Under the pieces are notes generated by a model. That model made no database searches. It saw only the letters and a list, made by a program, of their open reading frames with translations, and had not been told where the DNA came from. Below, piece by piece: positions 1 to 8,799 of a stretch of DNA of 64,000 bases. Each line of letters starts with the position of its first letter. The first letter of the stretch is position 1. Position numbers and translations under genes: made by a program. The DNA comes from Schumannella soli (GTDB lineage: Bacteria; Actinomycetota; Actinomycetes; Actinomycetales; Microbacteriaceae): the NCBI RefSeq assembly GCF_006517435.1, contig NZ_VHQG01000001.1, positions 1,088,563 through 1,152,562 of the forward strand. Reading direction: 5' to 3'.

Positions 1-1
1 C

Positions 2-346
2 GCCAAGCTCGACCACCGCCCCTCGCGCCTGGCCGTCGAGGCCGAGCGCACCGTGCTCGCGGTTCTCGAAGCCGGATGCGCGGCGCCCGTCGGCGCGCAC
101 GCCATCCTCGAAGACGGACTGCTCTTCCTCTCGGCGCGCGTCTACTCGCTCGACGGAACGCAGCACCTGACGGCCTCCCACGCCGCCTACCCCGAAGACG
201 AGAAGGATCCGGCCGCCGTGCTCGGCCGCCTCGTCGCCGAGGACCTGCTGAGGCAGGGAGCCGCCGACCTCGCGCCGCTGGGGGCGTCGGGCGCGCTGCA
301 CGGCGACGGAGCGGCCGACTCCGCCGACGGAGGTTCCGCGTCGTGA
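2..346 (+). CDS. hemC: Hydroxymethylbilane synthase, C-terminal part (5' end outside window)
   Basis: The last 114 residues of porphobilinogen deaminase, which joins four porphobilinogens into hydroxymethylbilane in cytoplasmic heme synthesis. The visible part begins inside the conserved [15 protein letters not shown] stretch. It contains [12 protein letters not shown], whose cysteine carries the dipyrromethane cofactor in this family. The stop TGA overlaps the GTG start of hemD (GTGA), so the two are translationally coupled. The C-terminus ends in a short acidic Gly/Ala/Ser tail after the folded domain. Identification is strong from the motif and from the hemD-hemB-hemL context. The N-terminal domains cannot be seen. 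Confidence 0.93.
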   Translation, partial: AKLDHRPSRLAVEAERTVLAVLEAGCAAPVGAHAILEDGLLFLSARVYSLDGTQHLTASHAAYPEDEKDPAAVLGRLVAEDLLRQGAADLAPLGASGALHGDGAADSADGGSAS

Positions 347-1098
347 CCGACAAGGTGCTCAGCGGCTGGCGCGTGCTCGTGCCGCGCGGCGGCAAGTGGG
401 GCGACGGCGTCTCGGCCGAGCTGCGCACCCACGGCGCGATCCCGGTGATCGCCCCGCTCATCAACTTCGCCAGCACCGACGACCCCGACCGCCTCTCGGC
501 CGCCCTCGGCGAGCTCGAGCTCGGCCGTTTCGACTGGCTCGTCGTCACGAGCGCGACGACCGTGGATGTGCTGGTGAGCCAGCGCATCCGGGTGCCCGAG
601 ATCACGCGGGTCGCGGCCGTCGGCGAGACGACCGCCGCCGCGCTCGCGCTCGCCGGCTACACGGTCGACTTCGTGCCCGACAGCGACAACTCCGCGCGCG
701 GGCTGGTCAAGGAGTGGCCGGCCAGCGACATCCACGGCCGCGTGCTCATCCCGCAGTCCGACATCGCCGAGCCGACCCTCGTCGCCGGGCTGTCGAAGCT
801 GGGCTTCGCGGTCGAGTTCGTCAGCGCGTACCGCACGGTCGGCATCCCCGTCGCGGATGCGGTCAAGCAGGAGGTCGCCGCGGGCGGCATCCAGGCCGTG
901 CTCGTGAGCTCCGGCTCGGTCGCCCGCCAGGTGGCCGAGCAGCTGACCCCGCTGCCCGACAGCGTCATCGTCGCCTGCATCGGCCCGCGCACGGCGTTCG
1001 ACGCCCGCGCCGCCGGCCTGCCGGTGCACATCATCGCCGAGGAGCGCAGCGCCCGCTCGCTCATCGACGCCCTTCTCGACTATGCGGAGAACGGATGA
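343..1098 (+). CDS. hemD: Uroporphyrinogen-III synthase
   Basis: Encodes 251 residues, the usual size for HemD, which cyclises hydroxymethylbilane with ring-D inversion to uroporphyrinogen III. The sequence is poorly conserved as expected, but shows the N-terminal [11 protein letters not shown] strand, the [14 protein letters not shown] segment and a C-terminal [12 protein letters not shown] / [19 protein letters not shown] segment typical of the two Rossmann-like lobes. I take the GTG at 343 as the start because it overlaps the hemC stop. A longer reading of the same frame upstream is only Arg-rich out-of-frame hemC sequence. The stop overlaps the hemB ATG (ATGA). Context makes the call firm. 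Confidence 0.9.
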   Translation: MTDKVLSGWRVLVPRGGKWGDGVSAELRTHGAIPVIAPLINFASTDDPDRLSAALGELELGRFDWLVVTSATTVDVLVSQRIRVPEITRVAAVGETTAAALALAGYTVDFVPDSDNSARGLVKEWPASDIHGRVLIPQSDIAEPTLVAGLSKLGFAVEFVSAYRTVGIPVADAVKQEVAAGGIQAVLVSSGSVARQVAEQLTPLPDSVIVACIGPRTAFDARAAGLPVHIIAEERSARSLIDALLDYAENG

Positions 1099-2120
1099 CC
1101 GAGCCCGCCTTCCCGCGCGTGCGCCCCCGGCGTCTGCGCTCCACCCCGGCCCTGCGTCGCGCGACGGCCGAGGCCCGTCTGCACCCGGCGCAGCTGACCC
1201 TGCCGTTGTTCGTCGGCGAGGGGCTGACCGCGCCGAAGCCGATCAGCTCGATGCCCGGTGTCGTGCAGCACAGCCTCGACTCGCTGCGCGCCGAGATCGC
1301 GCGCGCCGCCGAGGCCGGCATCGGCGGCGTGATGCTCTTCGGCATCCCCGAGCACAAGGACGCCGAGGGTTCCGGCGCGACCGACCCCGACGGCATCCTC
1401 AACATCGCGACGCGCCTCGCGGTCGTCGAGGCCGGCGACGCGCTCGTCGTGCAGACCGACCTCTGCCTCGACGAGTTCACCGACCACGGCCACTGCGGCG
1501 TTCTGGATGCCGACGGCCGCGTCGACAACGACGCCAGCCTCGAGCGCTACCGCGACATGGCGGTCGCCCAGGCCGAGGCCGGATCGCAGATGCTCGGCCT
1601 CAGCGCCATGATGGACGGCCAGGTCGCCGCCGCGCGCGACGCGCTCGACGTCGCGGGCCGCAGCGACGTCGCCCTGCTCGCCTACACGGCCAAGTACGCC
1701 TCGGCGTTCTACGGTCCCTTCCGCGAGGCGGTGCAGTCGTCGCTGCAGGGCGACCGCCGCACCTACCAGCTCGATCCCGCCAACCGCCGCGAGGGTCTGC
1801 GCGAGACGCTGCTCGACGTCGAGGAGGGCGCCGACATCGTCATGGTCAAGCCGGCCATGTCCTACCTGGATGTGCTCGCCGACACGGCCGCGGCATCCCC
1901 GGTTCCGGTGTGGGCGTACCAGGTCAGCGGCGAGTACGCGATGATCGAGGCCGCCGCCGCGAACGGCTGGATCGACCGCGAGCGCGCGATCCTCGAGAGC
2001 CTCGTCGGCCTGCGTCGTGCGGGCGCCGAGGGGCTGCTCACCTACTGGGCGATCGAGGTGGCCGGCTGGCTGCGCGGGCGCCCGAGCGCATCCGGGGTGC
2101 TCCCGGTCGGCGCGTACTAG
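1095..2120 (+). CDS. hemB: Delta-aminolevulinic acid dehydratase (porphobilinogen synthase)
   Basis: Encodes 341 residues. Condenses two 5-aminolevulinates to porphobilinogen in the cytosol. The Schiff-base lysines are visible in [15 protein letters not shown] (about K200) and [12 protein letters not shown] (about K252). The metal-site segment reads [17 protein letters not shown]. This Cys-x-Asp ... Cys arrangement is intermediate between the all-Cys zinc type and the Asp-rich magnesium type, so metal use cannot be assigned. The ATG overlaps the hemD stop by 4 nt, which fixes the start and indicates coupling. Length and motifs match the family fully. Confidence 0.96.
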   Translation: MTEPAFPRVRPRRLRSTPALRRATAEARLHPAQLTLPLFVGEGLTAPKPISSMPGVVQHSLDSLRAEIARAAEAGIGGVMLFGIPEHKDAEGSGATDPDGILNIATRLAVVEAGDALVVQTDLCLDEFTDHGHCGVLDADGRVDNDASLERYRDMAVAQAEAGSQMLGLSAMMDGQVAAARDALDVAGRSDVALLAYTAKYASAFYGPFREAVQSSLQGDRRTYQLDPANRREGLRETLLDVEEGADIVMVKPAMSYLDVLADTAAASPVPVWAYQVSGEYAMIEAAAANGWIDRERAILESLVGLRRAGAEGLLTYWAIEVAGWLRGRPSASGVLPVGAY

Positions 2121-2191
2121 AACTCCCCGCCGCGGGCGATGCCTCGCGCGCTGCCCGGCGATGCCGTGGCACGGATCGGAAGGAGCCCGAG

Positions 2192-3532
2192 ATGGGCGAC
2201 AACAGCCAGCAGTTCTCCCGCGCGAAGGGCGTCATCCCCGGGGGCGTGAACTCGCCGGTGCGGGCGTTCCGCTCGGTCGGCGGCACGCCGCGCTTCCTCG
2301 TCGGCGCGCGCGGGCCGTTCGTGACGGATGTCGAAGGTCGCGAGTACGTCGACCTCGTCTGCTCCTGGGGTCCCGCGCTGCTCGGGCACGCGCATCCGAG
2401 CGTCGTGAAGGCCGTGCAGGATGCGGCCGCCCGCGGCCTCTCGTTCGGCGCTTCGACCCCGGCCGAGACCGAGCTGGCCGAGCTCGTTCGCGAGCGCACC
2501 ACGATCGACGGCACCCGGCTGTTCGACCGCATCCGCATGGTCTCGACCGGCACCGAGGCGACCATGACCGCGATCCGTCTCGCCCGCGGCGCGACCGGAC
2601 GCGACGTCATCATCAAGTTCGCCGGGCACTACCACGGCCACTCCGACGGACTGCTGGCGGATGCCGGCTCGGGCGTCGCGACGCTCGGCCTGCCCGGCTC
2701 GGCCGGCGTGCCCGCCGAGGTCGCCGGGCTCACGCTCGTGCTGCCCTACAACGACCTCGACGCGGTGCGCGCGGCGTTCCTGGCGCATCCGGGCCGCATC
2801 GCCGGTGTCATCACCGAGGCCGCCGGCGCGAACGCCGGAGTGCTCGCCCCCGAGCGCGGTTTCAACCGCGCGCTCGCCGCTCTCGCCCGCGAGAACGGCG
2901 CGCTCATTATCGTCGATGAGGTGCTCACCGGGTTCCGCGTCGGCCCGGCCGGCTGGTGGGGCCTCGAGGCCGCGCGCGTCGTTCCCGACGGCGCCGGCTG
3001 GACGCCCGACCTCGTCACCTTCGGCAAGGTCATCGGCGGCGGCATGCCGCTCGCCGCGGTCGCCGGCCGCGCCGAGGTCATGGACCTGCTCGCGCCGCTG
3101 GGCCCGGTCTACCAGGCCGGCACGCTGAGCGGGAACCCGGTCGCCGTCGCCGCGGGCATCGCGACCCTGCGCGCCGCCGACGCCGCCGTCTACGAGCGGG
3201 TGGATGCGGCCGCCGACACGGTCGCCTCGGCCCTCACCGCCGAGCTCTCGTCGGCCGGTGTCGAGCATGTGCTCTCGCGCGCCGGCAGCCTGTTCTCGGT
3301 CGCGTTCCGCCCGGATGCCGTGCGCGACTACGACGACGCCCGCGCGCAGGAGGGCTGGCGCTACGGTCCGTTCTTCTCGTCGATGCTCGAGCAGGGCGTC
3401 AACCTGCCGCCGAGCGTGTTCGAGGCCTGGTTCCTCTCGGCCGCGCACGACGACGCGGCGCTCGACCGCATCCTCACCGCGCTTCCGGCCGCCGCCCGTG
3501 CGGCCGCCGCGGCGACCGCGCCGGAGGCCTGA
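2192..3532 (+). CDS. hemL: Glutamate-1-semialdehyde 2,1-aminomutase
   Basis: Encodes 446 residues. A PLP enzyme of aminotransferase class III that converts glutamate-1-semialdehyde to 5-aminolevulinate, the substrate of HemB. The N-terminus [15 protein letters not shown] and the PLP lysine in [14 protein letters not shown] (about K279) are diagnostic. The ATG at 2192 is preceded by GGAAGGAG at 2178-2185. A 71-nt gap separates it from hemB, so it is the only gene of the visible heme set with its own spaced Shine-Dalgarno. It ends 39 nt before the convergent CAP-GH5 gene, with no hairpin of note between them. Confidence 0.96.
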   Translation: MGDNSQQFSRAKGVIPGGVNSPVRAFRSVGGTPRFLVGARGPFVTDVEGREYVDLVCSWGPALLGHAHPSVVKAVQDAAARGLSFGASTPAETELAELVRERTTIDGTRLFDRIRMVSTGTEATMTAIRLARGATGRDVIIKFAGHYHGHSDGLLADAGSGVATLGLPGSAGVPAEVAGLTLVLPYNDLDAVRAAFLAHPGRIAGVITEAAGANAGVLAPERGFNRALAALARENGALIIVDEVLTGFRVGPAGWWGLEAARVVPDGAGWTPDLVTFGKVIGGGMPLAAVAGRAEVMDLLAPLGPVYQAGTLSGNPVAVAAGIATLRAADAAVYERVDAAADTVASALTAELSSAGVEHVLSRAGSLFSVAFRPDAVRDYDDARAQEGWRYGPFFSSMLEQGVNLPPSVFEAWFLSAAHDDAALDRILTALPAAARAAAAATAPEA

Positions 3533-3571
3533 GGATCCCGCCCGGCTGACTCGGCAGCGAGACGGCTGTCG

Positions 3572-5947
3572 TCAATTGACGATCTCGACCCCGTTCCAGC
3601 CGTAGCTGGAGAGCACGCGCGGCACGAGCGCGCCCTGCGCGTTGGTCGCGTAGAACCAGAGCTGGCCGGCGCTGTCGAGGGCGAGGATGTCGGGGCGGCC
3701 GTCTTCGTTCAGGTCACCGGGGGCGATCAGCTTCGTGTAGCCGCCCCAGCCCTGGTTGTAGAGGGTGCGCTTCGTCCACGCTCCGGTCGAGTCGGCCGTG
3801 TACATCCACAGGTTGCCGCTGTAGTCGCGGCCCAGCAGCTCGGCGCGGCCGTCTCGGTTCCAGTCGCCGACCGAGACGATCTCGGCGAGGGTGTTCCAGC
3901 CCGAGCCCGCCCAGATGCGGTTGCCGACGATGCCGCCCTTGCCGTCGCCGCGGTAGAACCACAGGTTGCCGTTGTGATCGCGGGCGACCAGATCGGCGTT
4001 GCCGTCGCCATCCACGTCACCGGGGCTGAGGATCGAGTTCATGCCGTCCCAGCCGACGCCGAGACTGCTCACCGAGCCGAACCCGCCCTTGCCGTCGCCG
4101 CGGTACAGGCGCAGCTGGCCGGATCCGTCGCGGGCCGCGATGTCGGTCGTGTGGTCGCCGTTGAAGTCGCTGATCATGAAGATGCCGCTCACGGTGTTCC
4201 ACCCGGCGTTGATCGCGAGACCCGGCAGAACCGAGCCGGCGCCGTTGCCGCGATAGAGCAGCAGCGTGCCCGCCGAGTTGCGGGCGAGCAGGTCGGCGAT
4301 CCCGTCGCCGTTGAAGTCGGAGCGGTCGGATCCGGTGGCCTCGGCCTTCGCGCGGCCGGCATCCGCCAGGTGGTTCTTGTACGCGACACCCGACGGGGCC
4401 TTCGGGGTGAACGTGTTCGTGTCCGTGATCAGCGCGTAAGCGGCGCTCTCGGCCGAGTCGTCAGACGAGACCGACCACCAGGCCCACGGGGCGTAGCCGA
4501 TGCCCGCGCCGTCAGCCCAGTCGAGGAAGGCGTCGAGGAACTTCGAGCCGCCGTCGCTCTGACCGAACTCGGTGGCGATCACGGGAACGGTCGCCGCGAC
4601 CGGTGTGATCTCGCTGTTCCAGCAGCTGACGGTGCTGCAGCGCTGGCCGGGGTAGTTGTGCCACGACGCGATCAGCTGGTCGTCGTTGGGGCGGTTCGCG
4701 AGCCAGCCGCGCAGGTCGTTGGAGTAGTCGAGACCGCCGAGCAGGATGGGCTGCGCCGCGCCGGCCGCCCGCACGGTCGACACGAGCGAGGCCATGCCGG
4801 TGACCGGGTACGTGGAACCCGACAGGCCGGCGCTGGTGTCGGCCTCGACCGGAGCCTGGCATCCGCCGTTCTTCCAGCAGTCCCAGCCGAGCTGGAACGA
4901 ATCGCGCGAGTACGGCTCGTTGAACAGATCGAACGTCACCGCGCCGTTGCCGCGGTAGGCCGACGCCACCTGCGACCAGAACGTGGACGACTGCGCGTCG
5001 GGCATGGCGCGCTGGCCGTCGGCGACGGTGCCGGCGGGACCGCTCCAGTGCAGATCGAGGATCGCGACCAGACCGGCCGCGTTCAGCGTGCTCACGAAGC
5101 TCGCGATGGCGCTGCGGTACCCCGACGAGCTGCCGTACTTCGGCTGGCCGTCGACGCCGAGCCAGCAATCCTGGTTGAGCGGGATGCGCACGGCGGTGAT
5201 GCCCCAGCTCGTCATCGCCTTCGCGGCGGCCGCGGACGCGCCGGCGGAGGAGTATCCCCAGCCCTGCTGGCAGGCGTACTCGAAGCTGGGCCAGTTGACG
5301 GCCTTCGCCGACCACGATGCGCCGGTGCGCGAATCCTGCAGCGTGTTGCCGACGACGACCGGGGTGGGCGGGCCGCTCAGGGAGCGACCGGCGTACTTGC
5401 CGAAGTTCTGCGTGTAGTAGATCGTGCCGTCGGAGGTCTGCGCGAAGCCGATGCCGATGTCGGTGTAGTCGCCCACCATGTTCTTGTAGTGGCCGGGCGA
5501 GTTCTTCCACGCCGTGGTCACCTCGGTGTAGCGGTAGCCGTAGGCGACATTCTCGGCAGCGCGGCTCCATCCCGAGGGGATCTGCTGCGCGTAGTTCGGG
5601 TTGTGCGACATGGTCTTCGCGTCGGCCTGCTTCTGCGACCAGTTCGCGGCGACCGTGTCGATGGCCGTGTTGTGGATGAGCGGCGCGAGCCCGACGCCGC
5701 GGCGGATGTCGTTCGTCTCGCGCAGGATCGTCTGGATGATCTGCGTCTTCGACGCCGGAAGAGTCGCGGCCGTCGACGGCGGAGCGGTCAGCAGGCCGGC
5801 GACGACGGCGAGAGCGGAGGCGACGGCGACGACGCCGATCCTGCTCCACATCCGGGAAGTCGGTCGCGCCGTACGGCGACCGCCCGCTTCGACTCGTCGA
5901 GGAGAACGCGACGCGTTCCCCGAAAGTGCGATGGCGTCGACGTTCAC
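3572..5947 (-). CDS. Secreted CAP-domain / GH5 glycoside hydrolase / VCBS-repeat fusion
   Basis: I choose the GTG at 5947 (791 residues) because GGGGGGA lies 6-7 nt upstream. The open frame continues to about 6100 without a better start. Order of parts: a long signal peptide (hydrophobic GVVAVASALAVVAGLL, cleavage near residue 61); a CAP/SCP-PR1 domain at about 67-185 (NDIRRGVGLAPLIHN, AAENVAYG, SPGHYKNM); a GH5 cellulase-like barrel at about 199-525, with acid/base Glu about 344 in FDLFNEPYS and nucleophile Glu about 460 in VIATEFGQ; then five or so FG-GAP/VCBS repeats (DFNGDGIADLL, DVDGDGNADLV, DLNEDGRPDIL) to the C-terminus, probably Ca-binding. There is no sorting signal or terminal membrane segment, so it is probably released. 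GH5 endoglucanase or mannanase activity is inferred from the family. A CAP domain ahead of GH5 is unusual. Confidence 0.88.
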   Translation of the reverse strand: MNVDAIALSGNASRSPRRVEAGGRRTARPTSRMWSRIGVVAVASALAVVAGLLTAPPSTAATLPASKTQIIQTILRETNDIRRGVGLAPLIHNTAIDTVAANWSQKQADAKTMSHNPNYAQQIPSGWSRAAENVAYGYRYTEVTTAWKNSPGHYKNMVGDYTDIGIGFAQTSDGTIYYTQNFGKYAGRSLSGPPTPVVVGNTLQDSRTGASWSAKAVNWPSFEYACQQGWGYSSAGASAAAAKAMTSWGITAVRIPLNQDCWLGVDGQPKYGSSSGYRSAIASFVSTLNAAGLVAILDLHWSGPAGTVADGQRAMPDAQSSTFWSQVASAYRGNGAVTFDLFNEPYSRDSFQLGWDCWKNGGCQAPVEADTSAGLSGSTYPVTGMASLVSTVRAAGAAQPILLGGLDYSNDLRGWLANRPNDDQLIASWHNYPGQRCSTVSCWNSEITPVAATVPVIATEFGQSDGGSKFLDAFLDWADGAGIGYAPWAWWSVSSDDSAESAAYALITDTNTFTPKAPSGVAYKNHLADAGRAKAEATGSDRSDFNGDGIADLLARNSAGTLLLYRGNGAGSVLPGLAINAGWNTVSGIFMISDFNGDHTTDIAARDGSGQLRLYRGDGKGGFGSVSSLGVGWDGMNSILSPGDVDGDGNADLVARDHNGNLWFYRGDGKGGIVGNRIWAGSGWNTLAEIVSVGDWNRDGRAELLGRDYSGNLWMYTADSTGAWTKRTLYNQGWGGYTKLIAPGDLNEDGRPDILALDSAGQLWFYATNAQGALVPRVLSSYGWNGVEIVN

Positions 5948-6093
5948 GCGAAATCCCCCCGGATGACGCGCGCCACTTCCGTGCCTCGCGGATCCCCCCG
6001 ACCCGCTCTGCGTCGTTGTCGACAGTATCGAGCGGCCGTCGACGCGGTCGTCCCCCCGTTCGGGGTATTCGGAGCTTGCGTGCGTGTCGCGCG

Positions 6094-6121
6094 TTGACAC
6101 CTGCGGATTCCGGCGTATAAG
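6094..6121 (+). promoter_or_regulatory. Near-consensus sigma-70-type promoter with no forward gene
   Basis: TTGACA at 6094-6099, a 16-nt spacer, then TATAAG at 6116-6121. It points rightward, but both genes to its right lie on the opposite strand, so any transcript would be antisense to the DUF1304 gene or a short RNA. Sequence match only; activity is unknown. Confidence 0.4.
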
Positions 6122-6146
6122 CGCCCTTGCTCGACGGATCTGTGCG

Positions 6147-6548
6147 TCAGGGAATGATCGCGATCAGCGCGAGCGCGAGGGCGATCAGCGGCGCGACCCC
6201 CTGGATCGCCGCCGATCTGGCCAGCTTCGGGTTCGAGGTGATCAGCACGACCGCCGCGAGCACCATGCTCGCGAGCGCGGCGATCAGCACGCCGAAGCCC
6301 GCCTGCGCGGCCGAGCTCGACATGATCAGCACCAGGCCGACGCCGACGCCGATCGCGAGGAACAGGTTGTAGAAGCCTTGATTGAACGCCATCGGCTTGA
6401 CCGTGTCGGCTTCCGCCTGGCTGCCGAGGCCGAACAGCCGCCACGTCTTCTCGCCCGACCAGGCGACGCTCTCGAGGAAGAAGATGTAGACGTGGATGAG
6501 CGCCGCGATCCCCGCGAACGCCGCGCTGGCGACGAGCAGGCCGGTCAC
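6147..6548 (-). CDS. DUF1304 family membrane protein
   Basis: Encodes 133 residues with four hydrophobic segments: an N-terminal helix ending IHVYIFFLESVAW, then NLFLAIGVGVGLVLIMS, AGFGVLIAALASMVLAAVVLI and a C-terminal LIALALALIAIIP. The IHVYIFFLE...FNQGFYNLFLA pattern is characteristic of DUF1304, whose function is not known to me. The GTG start overlaps the stop of the upstream oxidoreductase (GTGA), so the two form one transcript. No catalytic residues can be proposed. The pairing with a quinone/enoyl reductase is suggestive but not proof of a shared role. Confidence 0.85.
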   Translation of the reverse strand: MTGLLVASAAFAGIAALIHVYIFFLESVAWSGEKTWRLFGLGSQAEADTVKPMAFNQGFYNLFLAIGVGVGLVLIMSSSAAQAGFGVLIAALASMVLAAVVLITSNPKLARSAAIQGVAPLIALALALIAIIP

Positions 6549-7600
6549 GCGTCCGCTCCGCTCTCGGTTGCGGACGTCGTCGGGGATGCGGTGGTGGCGT
6601 TCACGGCGACCACCGTACGCCCGCGCGTGCCCCCGGCGAGGATGCGCCCGCCCGCATCCACGACCTCGTCGAGCGTGATCTCGGTCGTCAGCCCGTCGAT
6701 CAGCGCCGGATCGAGGTCGCGCGCGAGGCGATCCCAGACCCGGGCGCGCTCGGCGGCGCCCGCCTCGACCGAGTTGATGCCGAGCAGGCCGACGCCGCGC
6801 AGGATGAAGGGGTGCACGCTCGTCTGCAGCTCGGCGCTCTGCACGAGGCCGTAGGCGGCCACGGCGCCGCCGTGCCGGGTCTGCGCGAGCAGGTTGTGCA
6901 GTGTCGCTCCGCCCACGCCGTCGACCGCACCGGCCCAGCGCTCCTTCTGCAGCGGCTTGCCCGCCTCGGCGAGCTCGGACCGGTCGACGAAGTCCGTGGC
7001 GCCGAGCTCGCGCAGCCAGTCGTGCGCATCCGGACTGCCGGTGACGGCGACGACCTCGCGGCCGGCGGCGGCCAGCAGCGCGACCGCGATCGAGCCGGCG
7101 CCTCCGCTCGCCCCGGTCACGGCGACGGGTCCGTCGGGGATTCCGCGATCCTCGAGCGCGAGCACCGCCTGCGCCGCGGTGAAACCGGCGGTGCCGATCG
7201 CGGCCGCGCGGCGGGCGGCCTGCGGTGCGAACGCCGCCGGGATCGGCACGGCGAGCGAGCCGTCGATGAGGGCGCGTTCCGCGTACCCACCGTTGCGGGT
7301 CTCGCCGAGACCAGCCCCCGTCAGCACGACCTCCGTGCCGGGAGCGAGGCGCGCATCCGCCGACTCGAGCACCCGGCCGACGACGTCGATCCCGGGCACG
7401 AGAGGCGACACGCGCACGACGCCGGGGTTGCCGGCGAGCGCGAGACCGTCTTTGAAGTTGAGGCTCGAGAAGAGCACTTCGACGAGGGTGTCGCCCTCGC
7501 CCAGCTCGTCGTCGCTCAGCTCGACGAATCGGGGTCCGGCGGGGTCGCCGACGTCCTCGCCGCTACGGCCGGCCTTGGTCACCTGGATCGCGCGCACCAT
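6545..7600 (-). CDS. acuI: AcuI/YhdH-type NADPH-dependent acrylyl-CoA (quinone) reductase
   Basis: Encodes 351 residues of the zinc-free medium-chain dehydrogenase/reductase group. Characteristic are SSLNFKDGLALAG near the N-terminus, the GIDVVGRV strand and the cofactor loop VAVTGASGGAGSIAVALL. YhdH/AcuI members reduce acryloyl-CoA or quinone-like alkenes with NADPH. The exact substrate here is inference. The C-terminus carries about 15 extra Ala/Thr/Ser residues. The ATG at 7600 is probably leaderless: TAGGGT lies exactly 7 nt before it. It is first in a two-gene operon with the DUF1304 protein. Confidence 0.85.
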   Translation of the reverse strand: MVRAIQVTKAGRSGEDVGDPAGPRFVELSDDELGEGDTLVEVLFSSLNFKDGLALAGNPGVVRVSPLVPGIDVVGRVLESADARLAPGTEVVLTGAGLGETRNGGYAERALIDGSLAVPIPAAFAPQAARRAAAIGTAGFTAAQAVLALEDRGIPDGPVAVTGASGGAGSIAVALLAAAGREVVAVTGSPDAHDWLRELGATDFVDRSELAEAGKPLQKERWAGAVDGVGGATLHNLLAQTRHGGAVAAYGLVQSAELQTSVHPFILRGVGLLGINSVEAGAAERARVWDRLARDLDPALIDGLTTEITLDEVVDAGGRILAGGTRGRTVVAVNATTASPTTSATESGADA

Positions 7601-7607
7601 GCGCCCG

Positions 7608-7613
7608 ACCCTA
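7608..7613 (-). promoter_or_regulatory. -10 element of leaderless acuI transcript
   Basis: On the minus strand TAGGGT sits 7 nt before the ATG at 7600, the standard leaderless TAnnnT-N6/7-ATG layout. There is no Shine-Dalgarno between them. Confidence 0.55.
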
Positions 7614-7629
7614 CGCGCGCCGGCGCCGC

Positions 7630-8655
7630 TCAGCCGAAGAGGACGGCGGCCTCGTCGTAGCGCGACTGCGGCACCGTCTTGAGACGGCCGAGCGCATCCT
7701 CGAAGGGCACGTGCACGATCTGGGTGCCGCGCAGCGCCACCATGCGGCCCCAGCGCTGCTCGAGCACCGCATCCACCGCCGCCATGCCGTAGCGGGTCGC
7801 GAGCACGCGGTCGTACGCCGAGGGCGTCCCTCCGCGCTGGATGTGGCCCAGCGTCGTCGAGCGGGTCTCGATGCCGGTACGGGCCTCTATCTCGGGGGCG
7901 AGGATGTCGCCGATGCCGCCCAGGCGCGGGCGGCCGAAGGCGTCGAGTCCGCGCTCGGAGTGCGCGTCATCCATGCTGTCGAGCTTGAAGCCCTCGGCGA
8001 CGACGATCAGCGGCGCGCGGCCGCGGTCGGCGGCGGCGCGCACCCACTCGGTGATCTCGTCCATGCTCGTCTTGCGCTCGGGGATGAGGATCGCGTGCGC
8101 GCCCGCGGCCATGCCCGAGTGCAGGGCGATCCAGCCGACGTGACGGCCCATGACCTCGGCGACCATGCAGCGCCCGTGCGAGTCGCCGGTCGTGCGCAGA
8201 CGGTCCATCGCCTCGGTCGCGATCTGCACGGCGGTGTCGAAGCCGAAGGTGTAGTCGGTGGCGCTGAGGTCGTTGTCGACCGTCTTGGGCACACCCACGA
8301 TGTTGATGCCGGCATCCGTCAGCCGCTTCGCCGCGGCCAGGGTGCCCTCGCCGCCGATCGCGATGAGCGAGTCGATGCCCTGGTCGGCCATCATCGCGGC
8401 GATGTTCTCGGGGCCGCCGTCGCCCTCGAAGGGGTTCGTGCGCGAGGTGCCGATGATGGTGCCTCCCTGCTTCGAGATGCCCATCACCTGGGGGCGGCCG
8501 AGGGGGACGGTGTCGCCGTCGACGACGCCCTTCCAGCCGTTCTTGAAGCCGACGAACTCGAGGTCGTGCTGGGTGATCCCCTTGAGGACAGCGCCGCGGA
8601 TGACCGCGTTGAGGCCGGGGCAGTCGCCGCCGCTGGTCAGGATGCCGATGCTCAC
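7630..8655 (-). CDS. pfkA: 6-phosphofructokinase
   Basis: Encodes 341 residues. Phosphorylates fructose 6-phosphate in glycolysis. Motifs in order: GILTSGGDCPGLNAVIRG (nucleotide loop), AIGGEGTLAAAKRL, VPKTVDNDLSATDYTFGFDTA (substrate/catalytic Asp) and MGRHVGWIALHSG. The Gly after Glu in GGEG, where PPi enzymes have Asp, favours ATP. The Lys in PKTVDND is shared with PPi enzymes and with actinobacterial ATP enzymes. The start is GTG 8655, with AGGA 8 nt upstream. The ATG a few bases upstream runs straight into a stop. It stands alone, 29 nt downstream of the acuI start region. Confidence 0.94.
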   Translation of the reverse strand: MSIGILTSGGDCPGLNAVIRGAVLKGITQHDLEFVGFKNGWKGVVDGDTVPLGRPQVMGISKQGGTIIGTSRTNPFEGDGGPENIAAMMADQGIDSLIAIGGEGTLAAAKRLTDAGINIVGVPKTVDNDLSATDYTFGFDTAVQIATEAMDRLRTTGDSHGRCMVAEVMGRHVGWIALHSGMAAGAHAILIPERKTSMDEITEWVRAAADRGRAPLIVVAEGFKLDSMDDAHSERGLDAFGRPRLGGIGDILAPEIEARTGIETRSTTLGHIQRGGTPSAYDRVLATRYGMAAVDAVLEQRWGRMVALRGTQIVHVPFEDALGRLKTVPQSRYDEAAVLFG

Positions 8656-8757
8656 GGGTACATCCTGCCGTCTCGTGCACGTTCGTGCGATTCCGGGGGC
8701 GGGTGGTTGCGGGCGGCGCGGGCCGGCAGGGTCGCGGCCGGCGTCGGCGGGCGGGGT

Positions 8758-8763
8758 TAGGGT
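8758..8763 (+). promoter_or_regulatory. -10 element driving the alkA mini-ORF
   Basis: TAGGGT lies 6 nt before the GTG at 8770, placing the predicted transcript start at or next to that GTG rather than at the glycosylase start 26 nt further on. Confidence 0.5.
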
Positions 8764-8769
8764 CGCCGC

Positions 8770-8799
8770 GTGAGCGAGTGGATGGGGCGGGTCGCGTGA
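8770..8799 (+). CDS. Nine-codon leaderless mini-ORF overlapping the alkA-like start
   Basis: GTG AGC ... GCG TGA encodes VSEWMGRVA. The TGA overlaps the GTG start of the following glycosylase (GTGA). With TAGGGT exactly 6 nt upstream, the first codon would be the 5' end of the mRNA. Ribosomes finishing this peptide would be placed on the glycosylase GTG. Within it GGGGCGGG can serve as Shine-Dalgarno for the next start. It could be a real coupling leader, or just an accident of a GTG-rich region. No protein evidence is available. Confidence 0.35.
   Translation: MSEWMGRVA

Noticed and set aside
3974-6097. Long plus-strand frame opposite the CAP-GH5 gene
   Set aside because: Composition is Arg/Val/Gly/Ala-rich and domain-free; the minus strand has clear catalytic motifs.
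6127-6372. 81-codon plus-strand frame after the TTGACA/TATAAG promoter
   Set aside because: It is antisense to the DUF1304 gene, Ala/Ser-rich, and starts without a Shine-Dalgarno. More likely a non-coding or spurious transcript.
7630-8655. PPi-dependent phosphofructokinase
   Set aside because: GGEG rather than GGDD at the nucleotide site favours ATP despite the Lys in PKTVDND.
8770-8796. Frameshift at the start of the alkA-like gene
   Set aside because: The 9-codon frame and the main frame overlap as GTGA with a good internal Shine-Dalgarno, so a sequencing error is not needed to explain it.
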